From Ottelia alismoides (Eukaryota; Streptophyta; Magnoliopsida; Alismatales; Hydrocharitaceae), in NCBI GenBank assembly GCA_037367405.1, contig JAZKJV010000607.1, forward strand, positions 504,501 to 568,500: a stretch of 64,000 nucleotides of DNA, written 5' to 3'. Positions 24,001 through 36,000 of this stretch are shown one piece after another; positions within the stretch are counted from its first letter, which is position 1; every line of letters starts with the position of its first letter. The position numbers were made by a program, and so were the translations under genes. Under the pieces are notes generated by a model that did no database searches, was not told where the DNA came from, and worked only from the letters and a program-made list of their open reading frames with translations.

Positions 24001-27000
24001 TTGGTTGGCTTCCTCAGACTCTGATGATGAAATATACATGCCACCACCACCACCACCATCACCTCCTTCACCACCACCACCGCCACCTCCACCGACTACT
24101 ACGGTCCCAGTCCCACCATTGCCGCATCACTATAACCGCCGGCCTGCTTCTGCTCATGGTCATCGCTCATCATGTAGCACGCATGAGGTATGTTCTGAAT
24201 ACACAGTTTCTAACGATGGGTCTAATGGTCTACTTGAGAAGGGTTCTTTACTGGGGACAGATGTGGAGATTGCTGATTTGGACTTATTGCGCTTCGAAAG
24301 CAGAAGCGTAGCTGTGCGTCATATCATCTAGCATCTATGGTCTCCTTTGATCGCTTGACTGGCGATTTCAAGAAATTTGCAGTTGCATTATCAGCCGTGG
24401 TCATTCCACAGAATTATCAGGAGGCTTTGAAGGACGATCGATGTCGATTAGCTATGGAAGAAGAGATAGCTGCCCTTCAATCGAGAGGTACTTGGAGCCT
24501 TGTCCCAACTCCCACTGGAGCGTCTATAGTAAGTTGTCAAGAAATTTGCAGTTGCATTATCAGCCGTGGTCATTCCACAGAATTATCATGAGGCTTTGAA
24601 GGACGATCGATGGCGATTAGCTATGGAAGAAGAGATAGCTGCCCTTCAATCGAGAGGTACTTGGAGCCTTGTCCCAACTCCCACTGGAGCGTCTATAGTA
24701 AGTTGTAAATGGGTATTTACAGTGAAGCAAAATGCAGATGGTAGCATTGATAGGTACAAGGCACGACTTCGGCGAATGTATGGGCCTCTTTGGGGCTACC
24801 ATGGGTACAAGCATCCTGTGCAGATCTGTTTTGGAGATCTATTCCGGCGGTGGGGCTTGGATCCTCCAGTGATGTCTCCAGGACTTTTGCCGCGCTGTGG
24901 GCTATTTGGCTCGGCAGGAATGATGTCATCTTCAAGGGGCAACGCTTCTACTATGAAAATGTATTAGCTCAGTGTAACGCTATGTACAATTTCTGGGTAT
25001 CCAGCTGATGTACCTTCCTGGTAATTAATGAAATTTTGGTGTGGTGACTCCCATCTTGGGAGGGCTCCCCCTCGTTATTATTAAAAAAAGGTACAAGACA
25101 CGACTGGTTGCACAAGGGTTTACTCAGACATACATGGTGGATTATGTTGACACGTTCTCCCTAGGTGCTCGTCATTCCACCTTACAGATTCTTCTCTCTG
25201 TTGTCGTGGTTCGAGATTGGCCTATTTTTCAGTTAGATGTCAAGAATGGATTTTTGTATGGTGATCTTCAGGAGGAAGTCTACAAGCAACAACCATTGTG
25301 GTTTGCTGTTGAGGGGGAGTGTTCACAGGTGTGTAGACTTCTTAAGGCAATCTATGGCCTTAAGCAGAGCCCTAGAGCTTGGTTCCAGAAGCTCTCAGAT
25401 TTATTTGAGAAACATGGGTTCAAACAGTCGAATGCAGACCACTCTCTTTTTATACAGAGAACCTCCAGAGGTGTGATTGCTATTGTAGTGTATGTTGATG
25501 ATATACTTATTACAGGAGATGATATGCAGGGAATAAAGAGGGCAAAAGAATTTTTGGGTTGTGAATGTGTTACCAAGGATCTGTGAGCTCTTAGATACTT
25601 TCTGGGATTGAAGTTTGCTAGAAATCAACAAGGGCTTGTGACGACTAAGAGAAAATATGTCACTGTCTTGTTAAGTGACACATGTATGCTTGGATGTCGA
25701 CCTGCGACTACACCCATGGATCTAAGCATGAAGCTCTATGATGATGATATCATGATACTGATGAGGTTGACATGAGAAGATACATGGAGTTGGTTGGAAA
25801 GCTTCTTTATGTTACCACTACCAGACTCGATATTTCATTTGCAGTCAGTCGGGTGAGCCAATTCATGGAACAACCTCTTCAGGTTCATGTGGATGCCATA
25901 CAAATGATACTAAGGTATCTTATATCATCTCCAGGTGCATGGCTGCTATTTAAAAAGGGTGGCTCTATTACTATTTCAGAATGTGCAGATGCAGACTATG
26001 CATGGTGTCCCAAGGACAAGAAGTCTACATCAAGATTTGCTATATTTGTTGGAGACTCACTAGTCTCATAGAAAAGTAAGAAGCAAATTATTATTGCTAG
26101 ATCTAGTGCTGAATCTTAGTATAGAGCTATGGCACAAGCATGCACAGAAATGATGTGGGTTCGAGCAGTCCCAACAGATCTACATATAGGTGTACCTCTT
26201 CCCATGTCGTTGGAATGCGACAATCAGACCGCCTTATTCATTGCTAATAATCATGCATTCCACAAGAGGACAAAGCACATTGAGGTTGATTGCCATTATA
26301 TACGTGATATGATCCAGAAGGGTCTCATTTCTACATCTAATGTCAGCTCAGGGGACCAGACGACAAACATTTTCACTAAAGCCCTCCTTAGAGTGTCCTT
26401 CCAGAAGTGTTCTTCCAAACTGAGCATGATAGATATTTATGCTCCATCTTGAGGGGAAGTTATAGTTCATATTTATGTATTGTTTATATATTTTTCCCGT
26501 TCTTCTGTCCACTTTATGTAATTTGCCCCTCTCCCTATAAGAGAGCTTAGGGTCCAAAGAATAAACAACTCCTATTTTCCCAACAATAACTATGTGACTG
26601 TGGCATAAAAGCCTTGAAAGAGGAAATGACGTATATGGCCTTGGTCTAGTGTGGCTCATTTTTGGGAAGTATGCCAATGATGCCACCTTGATTTGGCTCT
26701 AATGATACTATCTTGAGTTTGAGCGTCATCATAGAATGTTGGTAGAAGAACCATTGTTGGAAAATCATCGAAGTTCTGCAATTTGGACTCGGTGGACTGT
26801 AGATGTTGTGGCTTGTCGGGCTCATCCTCTTGCTCAGTAGTAGGAGTTGTATCTTGTTGAGATTGATGCTTTGGCTGCTCTTGAATTTGTGCCATTTTCT
26901 CTGGAGATTTCCTCCTTGGGACAACATTCCTTCATTGAGTCCCCGTCAAGCTGCCGAAAAGATTCATCCACTGAAGTCTGTTGCTTCAGCTTGGCCAAAT

Positions 27001-30000
27001 GCTCCTTTCGTTGCAAAAGTAGCTGCTGAGAATTCACATCTCCATGCTGGGAAGGCAACTGCTGCTTGTTAACAACCACAATTGGCTGCTTCAGTTGCTG
27101 CTTAGCCACTTTCAGTGGTGTATGTTGCAGCTGCTGCGCCGCAAGAGGTTTATGTAGCTGTGCTTGTTGTTGATGCTGTTGAACTAATGATGATGCAGCC
27201 ACTGATGGTTGCTGCTGCTGTTGTGTCAGTGGAGACAAATCTCCACGTAACTGATTCTTCTGTGCCATGAAGAAAGAACTCCACTAGATTGCAGCTCCTG
27301 TGCCATTGGAGGAGAAACCACCATTGACAACTGTTCAGATTGCTGATTTATATGGGAATTGATCCTCCCATCATGCTTTGACTTTTGCTGCGGAAAAGAA
27401 TCCTCCATAGATTCATGTTTATGCTGCTGTCCCAAAAGAGGCTGCAATGTTCGCTGTTCAACAAGTTTAGCTTCTATCCCAAACTTCTGCTGAGTAAGCT
27501 CAGGAGTTTACTGTTCATGTGGTTTAGTTTGCTGCATTAAACTGCTGTAACTCAAATAGGAACCTGTTGTTGCTGATTCATCTTTGTAATTGAGCTAAAG
27601 GGGACTGTGTTCCCCTTAGGCCCATTAGAAGCATCAATTTTCCTTCCTTTGACAACTCTACACTCATCCATAGTGTGACAGAGGATGCACCAATTCCCAC
27701 AGAACTTGGGGATTCTTTCATAGATAATCATTTGTTTGATCAATTGAGTTGAGTGCCATTCTTGATCAAAACAAAAGGTAAGTGAGGCTTAAGTATATCT
27801 ACCTCCATATAAAATTTGTGGATAACTTGGTCTTGAGAATTCAAGAACGCCTTTGATTAAGAAAATAAAATCCCCAACCACTTGAGCAATGGAGTCCCTC
27901 TATAGCAGCAACTTCGGCTCAAGATGGAAGGTACGCTCCCTCACCTTCCTAGGGCAGCCTTCGGACATTTCTTCTTGCCTGCAGCTGACCATATGTCCTC
28001 CAAAGGTCCCTCTTCGATCAAAGGGAGGGGCGGCACCGCATGTTGCTCCATATCCATGCAAAGAAGACTCGGAAGTAGGGATGCACATAGAAGGATACAT
28101 ATATTGATATAGATGTTATCATGTTACCCTATCCTAATCCATTTCTAAATACGAATATGGATGCGAATACAAATATTGACGTCTGTGAAAACTATGTTAT
28201 CATATCCTTAAAAAATAGATCCGGATGTAAAAAAGATACCGGTCACATACAAATACTATTAGAAGTACACTATAAATTAGCTTTAATATACATAAATGGA
28301 ATACACATGACATAAATATATTAAATGTGTTTATATCACAATGATTATACCAAATATGGTGAAAGGAGGTATAAAATTATGTTATATATGATAAAAAAAA
28401 CTACAAGTCTACAACTATATTTATATATGGAAACAGATATACGGGTACGTATACATATATGGATGTTGCGTATATCAAAGTTATATCCAAATCCGTATCC
28501 ATTTAATGGACACGGTGGCGGATGTGGATATATCCTTATATATTTGCATCCCTACTTGGAACAGTTCTAATTGCCTTTAGATTACCTCTGCCAGCTTCAA
28601 TCTCCAAAAGCCCTAAATTTCCAAGCTTACACGTTCCAGATCTTGAGTGATCTAAAGTGCGGATCTGAGCAAAATAGGGTTTGGATTGAAGCCAATTACC
28701 AGAAACACAAGAATCAGGAGGCTGATCTTTGATTAGCCCTTTTGATCGGAGTCAATCAGGCGTGCGGCTAGAGATGGGGGAATCACAACCAGGTTGCCTT
28801 CTCACTCGCCCTTCAGGGGTGCTCTCTTGGGTAGGCAGCAGCCCCTCAATAGTCCGGAGTTGCCTAATTTTTCCATGGTTTCATCCCGCTCCTTAAGGAG
28901 TAGTGTTCCACGTAAAATCCATGATTCTCTTTGTTCTTAGATTATGCATTTCATGTTTCATGTTTTCACATGGTATCAAAACAAACGTTCTTGAGAATTC
29001 ACGGTTCATTTTTTCATGAAAAAGTGGGGAACCTTTTTTATTGAAGTATGCACAACAACAACAACAACAAAGCCTTTTCCCACAATTAAGTAGGGTCGGC
29101 TACATGGATTCTTCGCCTCCATTCAGATCTATCTTGGGTCAATCTCGGACTTATATCCAAAAAACTAAGATAATTTCAACAGAAAAAATTTGGACCATTT
29201 CTCGATTTATGCGTGTCATCCTTACGTAGGGGCCATGCTAATCTTCTTTGTATCGTTCCAATCTTTTTATTGAAGTATGCACAACGATTTTTTTTCCGTT
29301 AGTGCAATATGATCCAGTTCGAGGAGATAACAACAATTATTCGTTGCGATTGAGTTGTACAGTGACGCTTCAACACCAGAGGCTGCAAATTAAAAGCATC
29401 CTGCAAGGTGCAAACATTGTAGTTTTTGGTGCCAGAACTGGATGCCCAGGTGATTCCTGGAGAAAATGGATCATGAGCATCAGAGGCGATGTTGGTGTTC
29501 AAGCCATGGTGACAATGGTCATGACAAAGAGGCCTTTGAGCAGTGCATTATCACCTCTGGATTGGAGAGGAAGTTGACAACAGCATGTCAGGAAGTTGCA
29601 ATACTGCAAAGCACATGTGATGGTGTTGGGAGAATGGACTTGATGATGGTCGTGAATCGACATGAGATCGATAGGCCTTCAAAGGTGCGTCTTGGCAAGG
29701 TAGTGCTTCCGTGAGAAGTTCATATGGACAAAGCCTTTTTGTTTAGTGAATAGCGATGGTTTCGGTGGGTGGATGGATATAGCAGCTATGCGATTAATGT
29801 TCCCCTCTGGAAATGGTGGCGGTGCTATGCCCCCCATTGAAGAGAGGGTTCTCCCTGTGCGAACCCTAGGAATCGTATGAATACGGGCATTAGGTGCCCC
29901 TCATGGGCCTTTGTCCTTTATCATCATATGAATACGGCATGAGGTGCCCCTCATGGGCTTTTGTCCTTCTTTATCTTTCTTTGTTTCTGCTTTGCAAACC

Positions 30001-33000
30001 CACAAGGATGTTGTTGCCTTAAAAATATAAAGAAAAATTGAGGTAGTGAGGAAAAAATGAATATGCAGACAAAAAGTGGGCTGCAAAAAATGAAGCGAGC
30101 AAAAGCAAAATAAGAAGCAACAACCTTGGGTGAAGATGGTGCTGTTGGGCTTGGCAATGTCTATTTTTCAAACGTTTATTTTCAGTTTTTTTCAAATTTC
30201 CAAATGATACAAAAGGGGTGGCCAAAGAATGGAAAAAAAACTGAAAAATGAAACAGAGGCGAGACTGTTTTAAAAATATTGTTAAAAAATTTGATTGAAA
30301 ATAAGAGGATTGAGAAGAAGGGGGAGAAACTATGATAAAGTTGAAATTTCCCACATGGATGAGAGATTTGGGGGGAGGTGGTGGTGACCAACTCCTCCAT
30401 TATTTGTTTGAATGTTGATAATATCACATAAGAGATCTTTTTTGTGGAAGGTCCCCATGCTCATATATTATGCTTAGAGTGCGAAAGCGGACCACATATT
30501 CAGAGATTTATACTATAGGCTTGGTTATACACAGGGACAAGCTCTTGAGTAGAGATCCCATTCACTGGGCCAAAGCATGAGAGAAGCTCACCTCGAGGCT
30601 ATCGTTGAGGGATACCCATTGCAACGGATTCGTGATGGACGCTCATTATTTAGATCTCTATAATTGGGACGTGAAGTACAGTTAAACAAATACATTTTGA
30701 TTTCGGGATAAATAATGTAAATGGGAAGGATTTTTAGTTCACCTCTTTCAATAGAATATCCCGGTAATGCTTATTGCTTATGGAATACTGAATTCACGAC
30801 ATTAACATTTTAAATCCATGCTTTATAGAGATATTTATGTACGTAAGAAGGATCCATTTTCCTGGAGGGGTGCACCATTGCTATATTCAAGACAAAAAGA
30901 AAACACACATGACACATATGTTTCCATTTTTTTATGCAAAAGGGGGAAAACACTCCGGAGATGTCCCCCCCATATATATTAATACGATAAGAAATTAAGA
31001 CTTATATCCGCCAAGTCTTTAGTAGAGATCTAGCTAAAAGATTTACTTTGTCAACGTAGAACCTATCCGTCCGGAAGATGACCCCATTACGCGACATCCA
31101 AATAGCCCAACTGGCGGCAATGGAGTGCAAGAGCTCCGGGTTGGAATTGGTTGGACACCAGTGAGTTTGTTAACCCTTGATATTTATAAAGTCAACATTT
31201 CATTTGTAAGTTCGTTATGTCTAAATCTCATAAATGCTTGGCAATCTTCTGCTGTCTCTATCGCACTTGGCTTTTTTGTGGATGCATTTTCTTTTACTTG
31301 TGCATTGATACCCTCTACTGATTTGTTTGGTGTTCCCTGGAATTGGGGTACAAAGGTTTATTAATCATGGAAATTTGTTGTTTTTCTTTTGTTAGGTGGC
31401 AAATGACTCCTCAACTTCCTTATTAATGGCCTATGTTTTTAATGCAATGACCCATCTGGTACTCGATATTCGACTGACAGGGTTTAAATTTCTGGACCTC
31501 ATTGTTAGAACTTATCCATCATCGATTTTTCTTCATGCTGAAAAGGTAATGATCTCTGAGTTTGAGTTTATCTGCACCCATTTTGTGATGCAACACTATC
31601 TTCGGTTATGTCAGTTCCTAGTATATTATAGATTGACTATGAAGCAACGGGATGTTCTTGGAATGATTTTGGCCTTCTAAATGAAGTGATTTTTTTGGGT
31701 TAACCACTGGATTTTTCCATTATAAAAAAAACCTTTGTATTGGTAATTAAAAAATGCATAAGCAAGCTATTGGTTAGTCAATGTCTTTTGTGCAGTAGGT
31801 CTATATTTGTAGCTCTTTTAAAATGGATGGCGAGTGACAAGTGTAAGAAAATCGGAAGCGGAAGCGGAATGATAAACAGAGCATAGAAATAAAGATGAAC
31901 ATGAAGAACACAAAAGATTTTTACGTGGAACCCTACTCCGTGAGGAGCGGGATGAAACCACGGGAGAAGCCCTCAACGGGGCATGTTATGCATTGCATTT
32001 TCTCAATGAGTACAGGAGGTTTGGGGCTCCTTATATAGCCTCTCCAGAGCCTCCAAGTCCCACCGTTGGACGATGTGGGACTAAACACTGCATGGGGTAA
32101 ATGGATCTTCTCCAGGATCCATTTACCCTGTTACAACTCAATAGGTGCTTACAACTTATGCTCCAATACTCCCCCTCAAGCTGGAGCATGCAATGTTCAG
32201 CTTGGACAAACAGACAGAAACTCAACTCAACGCTACAAGACACTACGGACAATATCAACCCAACGCGCACATGCTGCTGTCGAGGACGTTGCTTCTCATG
32301 CCGTGCAGGTGAGGAGGACGAACGGGCTGGAGTGTGAGTCGACTGAAGACTCGGATTCTGACCATCGAGTCTGAACTTGCGCCTGAAGTCTCCTCGTCGG
32401 AGAACTGGTCTCTCCCATCTGGCTCAGAGAATGGTGCACTGCTCTGGTGTACCTATGATACCACATGAAAACCCTTGCCCTCAATGGCATAGGGAATGGT
32501 CTTCTGCTCTGGAGTCCCTATGGCTCACATGAAAACTCTGGCCTGACAACTAGAAGAATGATGGGGACCTCTGACAATGATGGCAACTTATGCTCATCTG
32601 ACAATGACCGCACACTCATGCGTGTCTAAAACTGGAGATTCTCTCTAGAGATCTCGAAACTGGGCTTCTCATCATGGAGTGCCTCGAACTTGGACTCGGA
32701 ACACTGATCGTCGAGTCTGAAACTAGACGGTAGAGTCTGATCATCTGGTTGGTCTGGAGACTGATATCTGAATCTGAAATCTGGATCTAGAAGAATAGAA
32801 CAGACCTGTGACTCTACATATACTCCCCCTTTCTCCCATACTTGTCGGAAAATGTCATCGACAAAGTTGGGAGAAGACAAGATAAAATGGGGAAAAATCA
32901 AATATCAAATAGCCGATTACATCATTTTTTTTCCGGCTTTTCCAAACATCATAATATTTTTCTTTGGTTATTTTCAATTTTTTTAATAGCCACAAATTTT

Positions 33001-36000
33001 TTCTCAAAGCCGTTCATTTTTTTTTCCGACTCTCTTTTTTTTGCATATTTTTTAAGCCGTCAACCCCTTTTTTTTACAGCTTTCCTCTTATTTTTTTCTT
33101 TTTTTCTTTTTTTTTGCAAAACGACAATTTTTTTTAAATTTGCTACTCTTTTTTTTTTAAAACCGGCCCAATAGCTCCTCTTTTTTTTTACTGGGCCTCT
33201 CTGCACTTCCTCCTCCATATTTTTAATTAGGGCGCAATTTGAGCCCAACAAAATAACCGAGCCTCATTTATTTAGGGTTTCACACGGAAACCCCTCTCTT
33301 TTAAACCCCGCCGCCCCGATAGAAGAGAGCACGCCTGGGATCCGCACGCGATGAGCCGCCGAAGCTCGGTGCTGCCGAAGCCTGGCACGCGGAGGTGGGT
33401 TCGCGCGTGGAGGGGGGGGATCAAGAAGCAGAGATCGACCTGGAGGTTGCGCCGATCTGGAGCGTCGCCTGGGCTCGTGCCTGCCTGTGCGAGATGGAGA
33501 TTGCGCTGTTGGAGCGGCCTGTGCCACCATCTGGAGCGGCCTGTGCCGCCATCGGGAGAGACTGATATCTCCGCAAGGGCTGGGCTGCTTCGCCTTGCGG
33601 CCCTGCGGGGGCGGCGCCGCCTCGCGCCTGGGATGGGGGTGCCGCCAGATGTGCGGCATATAGAGATGGAGGAACTTCTTGCGGCGCCGCTCGCCGCTCG
33701 CGGACTGGAGGGAGATCGGGGCGAAACAGGGAAGGGCTTTCGCCTGCGGCTTCGCGCCGCGTTGTTGCTGAAGATTCTGCCTTCAAGGGAGGATCACGAC
33801 TGCATCGGGGCTCCTCCTGAGCCGCCGCAAGGGGCTGTCGCGTTGGGAGATGGTCGCCGGTGCCAGGGCTCCGCCGAATACTGGAGAGACGAGGGATCGA
33901 GGTTGCACAGCGCGCCTGGGGCTTTGAAAGGCTTGCTGGATCGGCGCGATGCTTGCGGCGACAGATAATAAGATCGGCAGGAGATGAACGGTGCCACCGT
34001 CGAACAAAAAACCAGTGTTCCAAAAACATAGGCCGTAGCCTGGAGAATAATCTAGGGTTTTAAAAAAAACCTAGAACAGGAACTTGAATCTCCTAAAAAC
34101 TGATCTTGAAGACCGAACACCAATCGAATCTCGAATATGAAATAAATCTTCAAATACAAATCTCCGAGAATCAAAACCCGCTCTGATACCATGTAAGAAA
34201 ATCAGAAACGGAAGCGGAATGATACACAGAGCATAGAAATAAAGATGAACATGAAGAACACAAAAGATTTTTACGTGGAACCCTACTCCGTGAGGAGCGG
34301 GATGAAACCACGGGAGAAGCCCTCAACGGGGCATGTTATGCATTGCATTTTCTCAATGAGTACAGGAGGTCTGGGGCTCCTTATATAGCCTCTCCAGAGC
34401 CTCCAAGTCCCACCGTTGGACGATGTGGGACTAAACACCGCATGGGGTAAATGGATCTTCTCCAGGATCCATTTACCCTGTTACAACTCAATAGGTGCTT
34501 ACAACTTATGCTCCAACAACAAGCACATGCTATTTGGGGTTTGTGAAGGGTTGGGCCTATTTGGATCTATTGTATGCAAGCTTGCCTTTTTTCCCGAAAG
34601 GCCAAAGAATGATCAGTATCACTAGGGGTTAATGATCATCATGATAATCCATTTCAAGTATCAAAAGGTTATCGAGAACGGTTACCACCTACCATCCTAA
34701 TTTCTCCAATAATAAAACACATTCAGTTACATTCTCAATGTATGGTATAGCCAACTTGAAGATAGCCTCATTTTGTTGTAACTAGATGCATATATTACTG
34801 CAGTCAAAGTTGTTAATGTGATAAGTGATAACAAAATGATGTGCTTGTAAATCACTAAAGGTGAGTAGTGACAAAAAGTCTATAGCCGGACCCGGAAGGT
34901 GAGGTAACAATTATATACTTTAATGTACAAACATGTCATTTTGCTTGGAAGGACGGGAAGTAACGGTTATATACTTTAATGACAAAAAGGCTATAACCGG
35001 ATTGATTGATCTGGCGGATGTTGACGGCCTCGGTGAGTGCAGGGACCATTTTGCTTGGAAGGAGGGGAGTTTTTCGGTGAAGAAGGCATATCGGTCATTC
35101 GCCAGGTCACGTGGGGCTGTTCAGGAAGAGCTCGTTTGGGACTACAACATTATCTGGTGTAGCAAGGTTCCTATATGGATTAAGGTTTTCACGTGGTTTG
35201 CGAGACGCAAGCGACTGCTTTCAAAGGCATGCTGGGCAAGGCTGCAGGGTACAAGGGAGATCCTATGCGATAGATGCTACCTTGAGCAGGAGGATTCCGA
35301 ACATCTTTTTTTGGCTGCTGTGCCTCTATTACGATATGGGAGGGGGCGGTTGTGCCCTAGCTTCACTCCATGGACAACGCGCCGTACTGGAGTTCACTTA
35401 AAGTGGCATGTCGAAGTTCTCAGGAGGACACGACTGATCCTTTTGCCCTACTTTGGGCCATTTGGTGTATTAGAAATGAGAAAATCTTTCGGGGACGTCC
35501 ATTTTTCTGTGAGATGGTTTTGGGGCACTGATGTCGTTGTGGAATAACATGTAATTTTTAATTTTTGGTAATTTCTAGTTGTAATATATTTGTACTTTCG
35601 TGGAATAGCATGTAATTTTTAATGTCTGGTAATTTTAGTTTAATAAACTTGTGATGAGACTTCAAAAAAAATAAACTTGTGATGTGTTCCAATCTTGGGA
35701 TTACACCCTCATTCTCCTAGAAAATATACAAACATGTCAAATATGCTTTTGAAGTTCATATAATAATGTCAATATTTTCCTAATAAATATGGAGCAAACA
35801 CCTTAGCATGTTTTCCCATTTTTGGACTCAAAATGATGATGATAATAATAATAATGTTGACCATAATAAAAATATAATGTCACTGATTAGAACTTAAAAA
35901 AAACAATTATATGTGAGGTTTATGTGATGAAATAAATAAATGTAAAATATAACTTTTATCTGATTTCCAATACCAAACAATATAATAAAAATAATAAATG

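Larger units (their letters stand above)
19044..26585 (+). mobile_element. Ty1/copia element 1, full structure, multiply interrupted
   Basis: The 5' LTR is 19044-19187 and the 3' LTR 26460-26585 (first bases eroded). ATAAC flanks both sides (19039-19043 and 26586-26590). TGGTATCAGAGCG directly after the 5' LTR is the Met-tRNA primer site, and CTTGAGGGG precedes the 3' LTR as polypurine tract. Order gag, protease, integrase, RT, RNase H is that of Ty1/copia. Short LTRs and a UBN2-type gag suggest an Ale/Retrofit-like lineage (inference). It is split by a LINE tail (19720-19828), an antisense copia (21182-23167) and an L1 tail (24769-25088), and carries a 169-bp internal duplication. Confidence 0.92.
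29035..29285 (-). mobile_element. U6 snRNA-RTE chimeric retrosequence with 22-bp target duplication
   Basis: On the minus strand the insert reads: partial U6 snRNA (29262 to 29183), an 11-nt junction (29182-29172), then an RTE LINE 3' end (29171 to 29057) ending in a (GTT)n tail. Perfect 22-bp direct repeats bound it (29035-29056 and 29264-29285; core ATTGAAGTATGCACAAC). The whole 207-bp insert therefore looks like one integration event by RTE machinery in which the cDNA switched from RTE RNA to U6 RNA. Analogous U6-L1 fusions are known from mammals. Confidence 0.88.
31842..34518 (-). mobile_element. Non-coding LTR retrotransposon, minus strand, intact boundaries
   Basis: LTRs of ~327 bp (31842-32168, 34193-34518) start TGTAAGAAAATC and end GCTCCAACA/GCTCCAATA. 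ACAAG lies just outside both (31837-31841 and 34519-34523). On the minus strand TGGTATCAGAGCG follows the 5' LTR and GCTTGAGGGGGAG precedes the 3' LTR. The 2.0 kb interior has a GC-rich leader (33290-34020), a strongly A-rich part (32890-33200 on the minus strand) and no recognisable gag or pol. It sits in intron 5. Confidence 0.9.

Noticed and set aside
24040..24110. CCACCA microsatellite as an independent repeat
   Set aside because: The same proline-linker run recurs at 58545-58585 and 63470-63570 between integrase and RT, so it is part of the copia polyprotein.
26834..27447. Glutamine-rich host transcription factor on the minus strand
   Set aside because: The Q-rich frames are contiguous with an L1 ORF1 zinc-knuckle region (IPKFC...C...H....C) and broken by frameshifts, so they are LINE remnants.
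29183..29262. Functional U6 snRNA gene
   Set aside because: The first ~22-27 nt including the 5' stem-loop are absent and there is no upstream sequence element or TATA box at U6 spacing. It lies within a retroposed insert.
33351..34029. Alanine/arginine-rich proteins on either strand
   Set aside because: GC-rich leader of the non-coding LTR element; long overlapping frames on both strands reflect composition.
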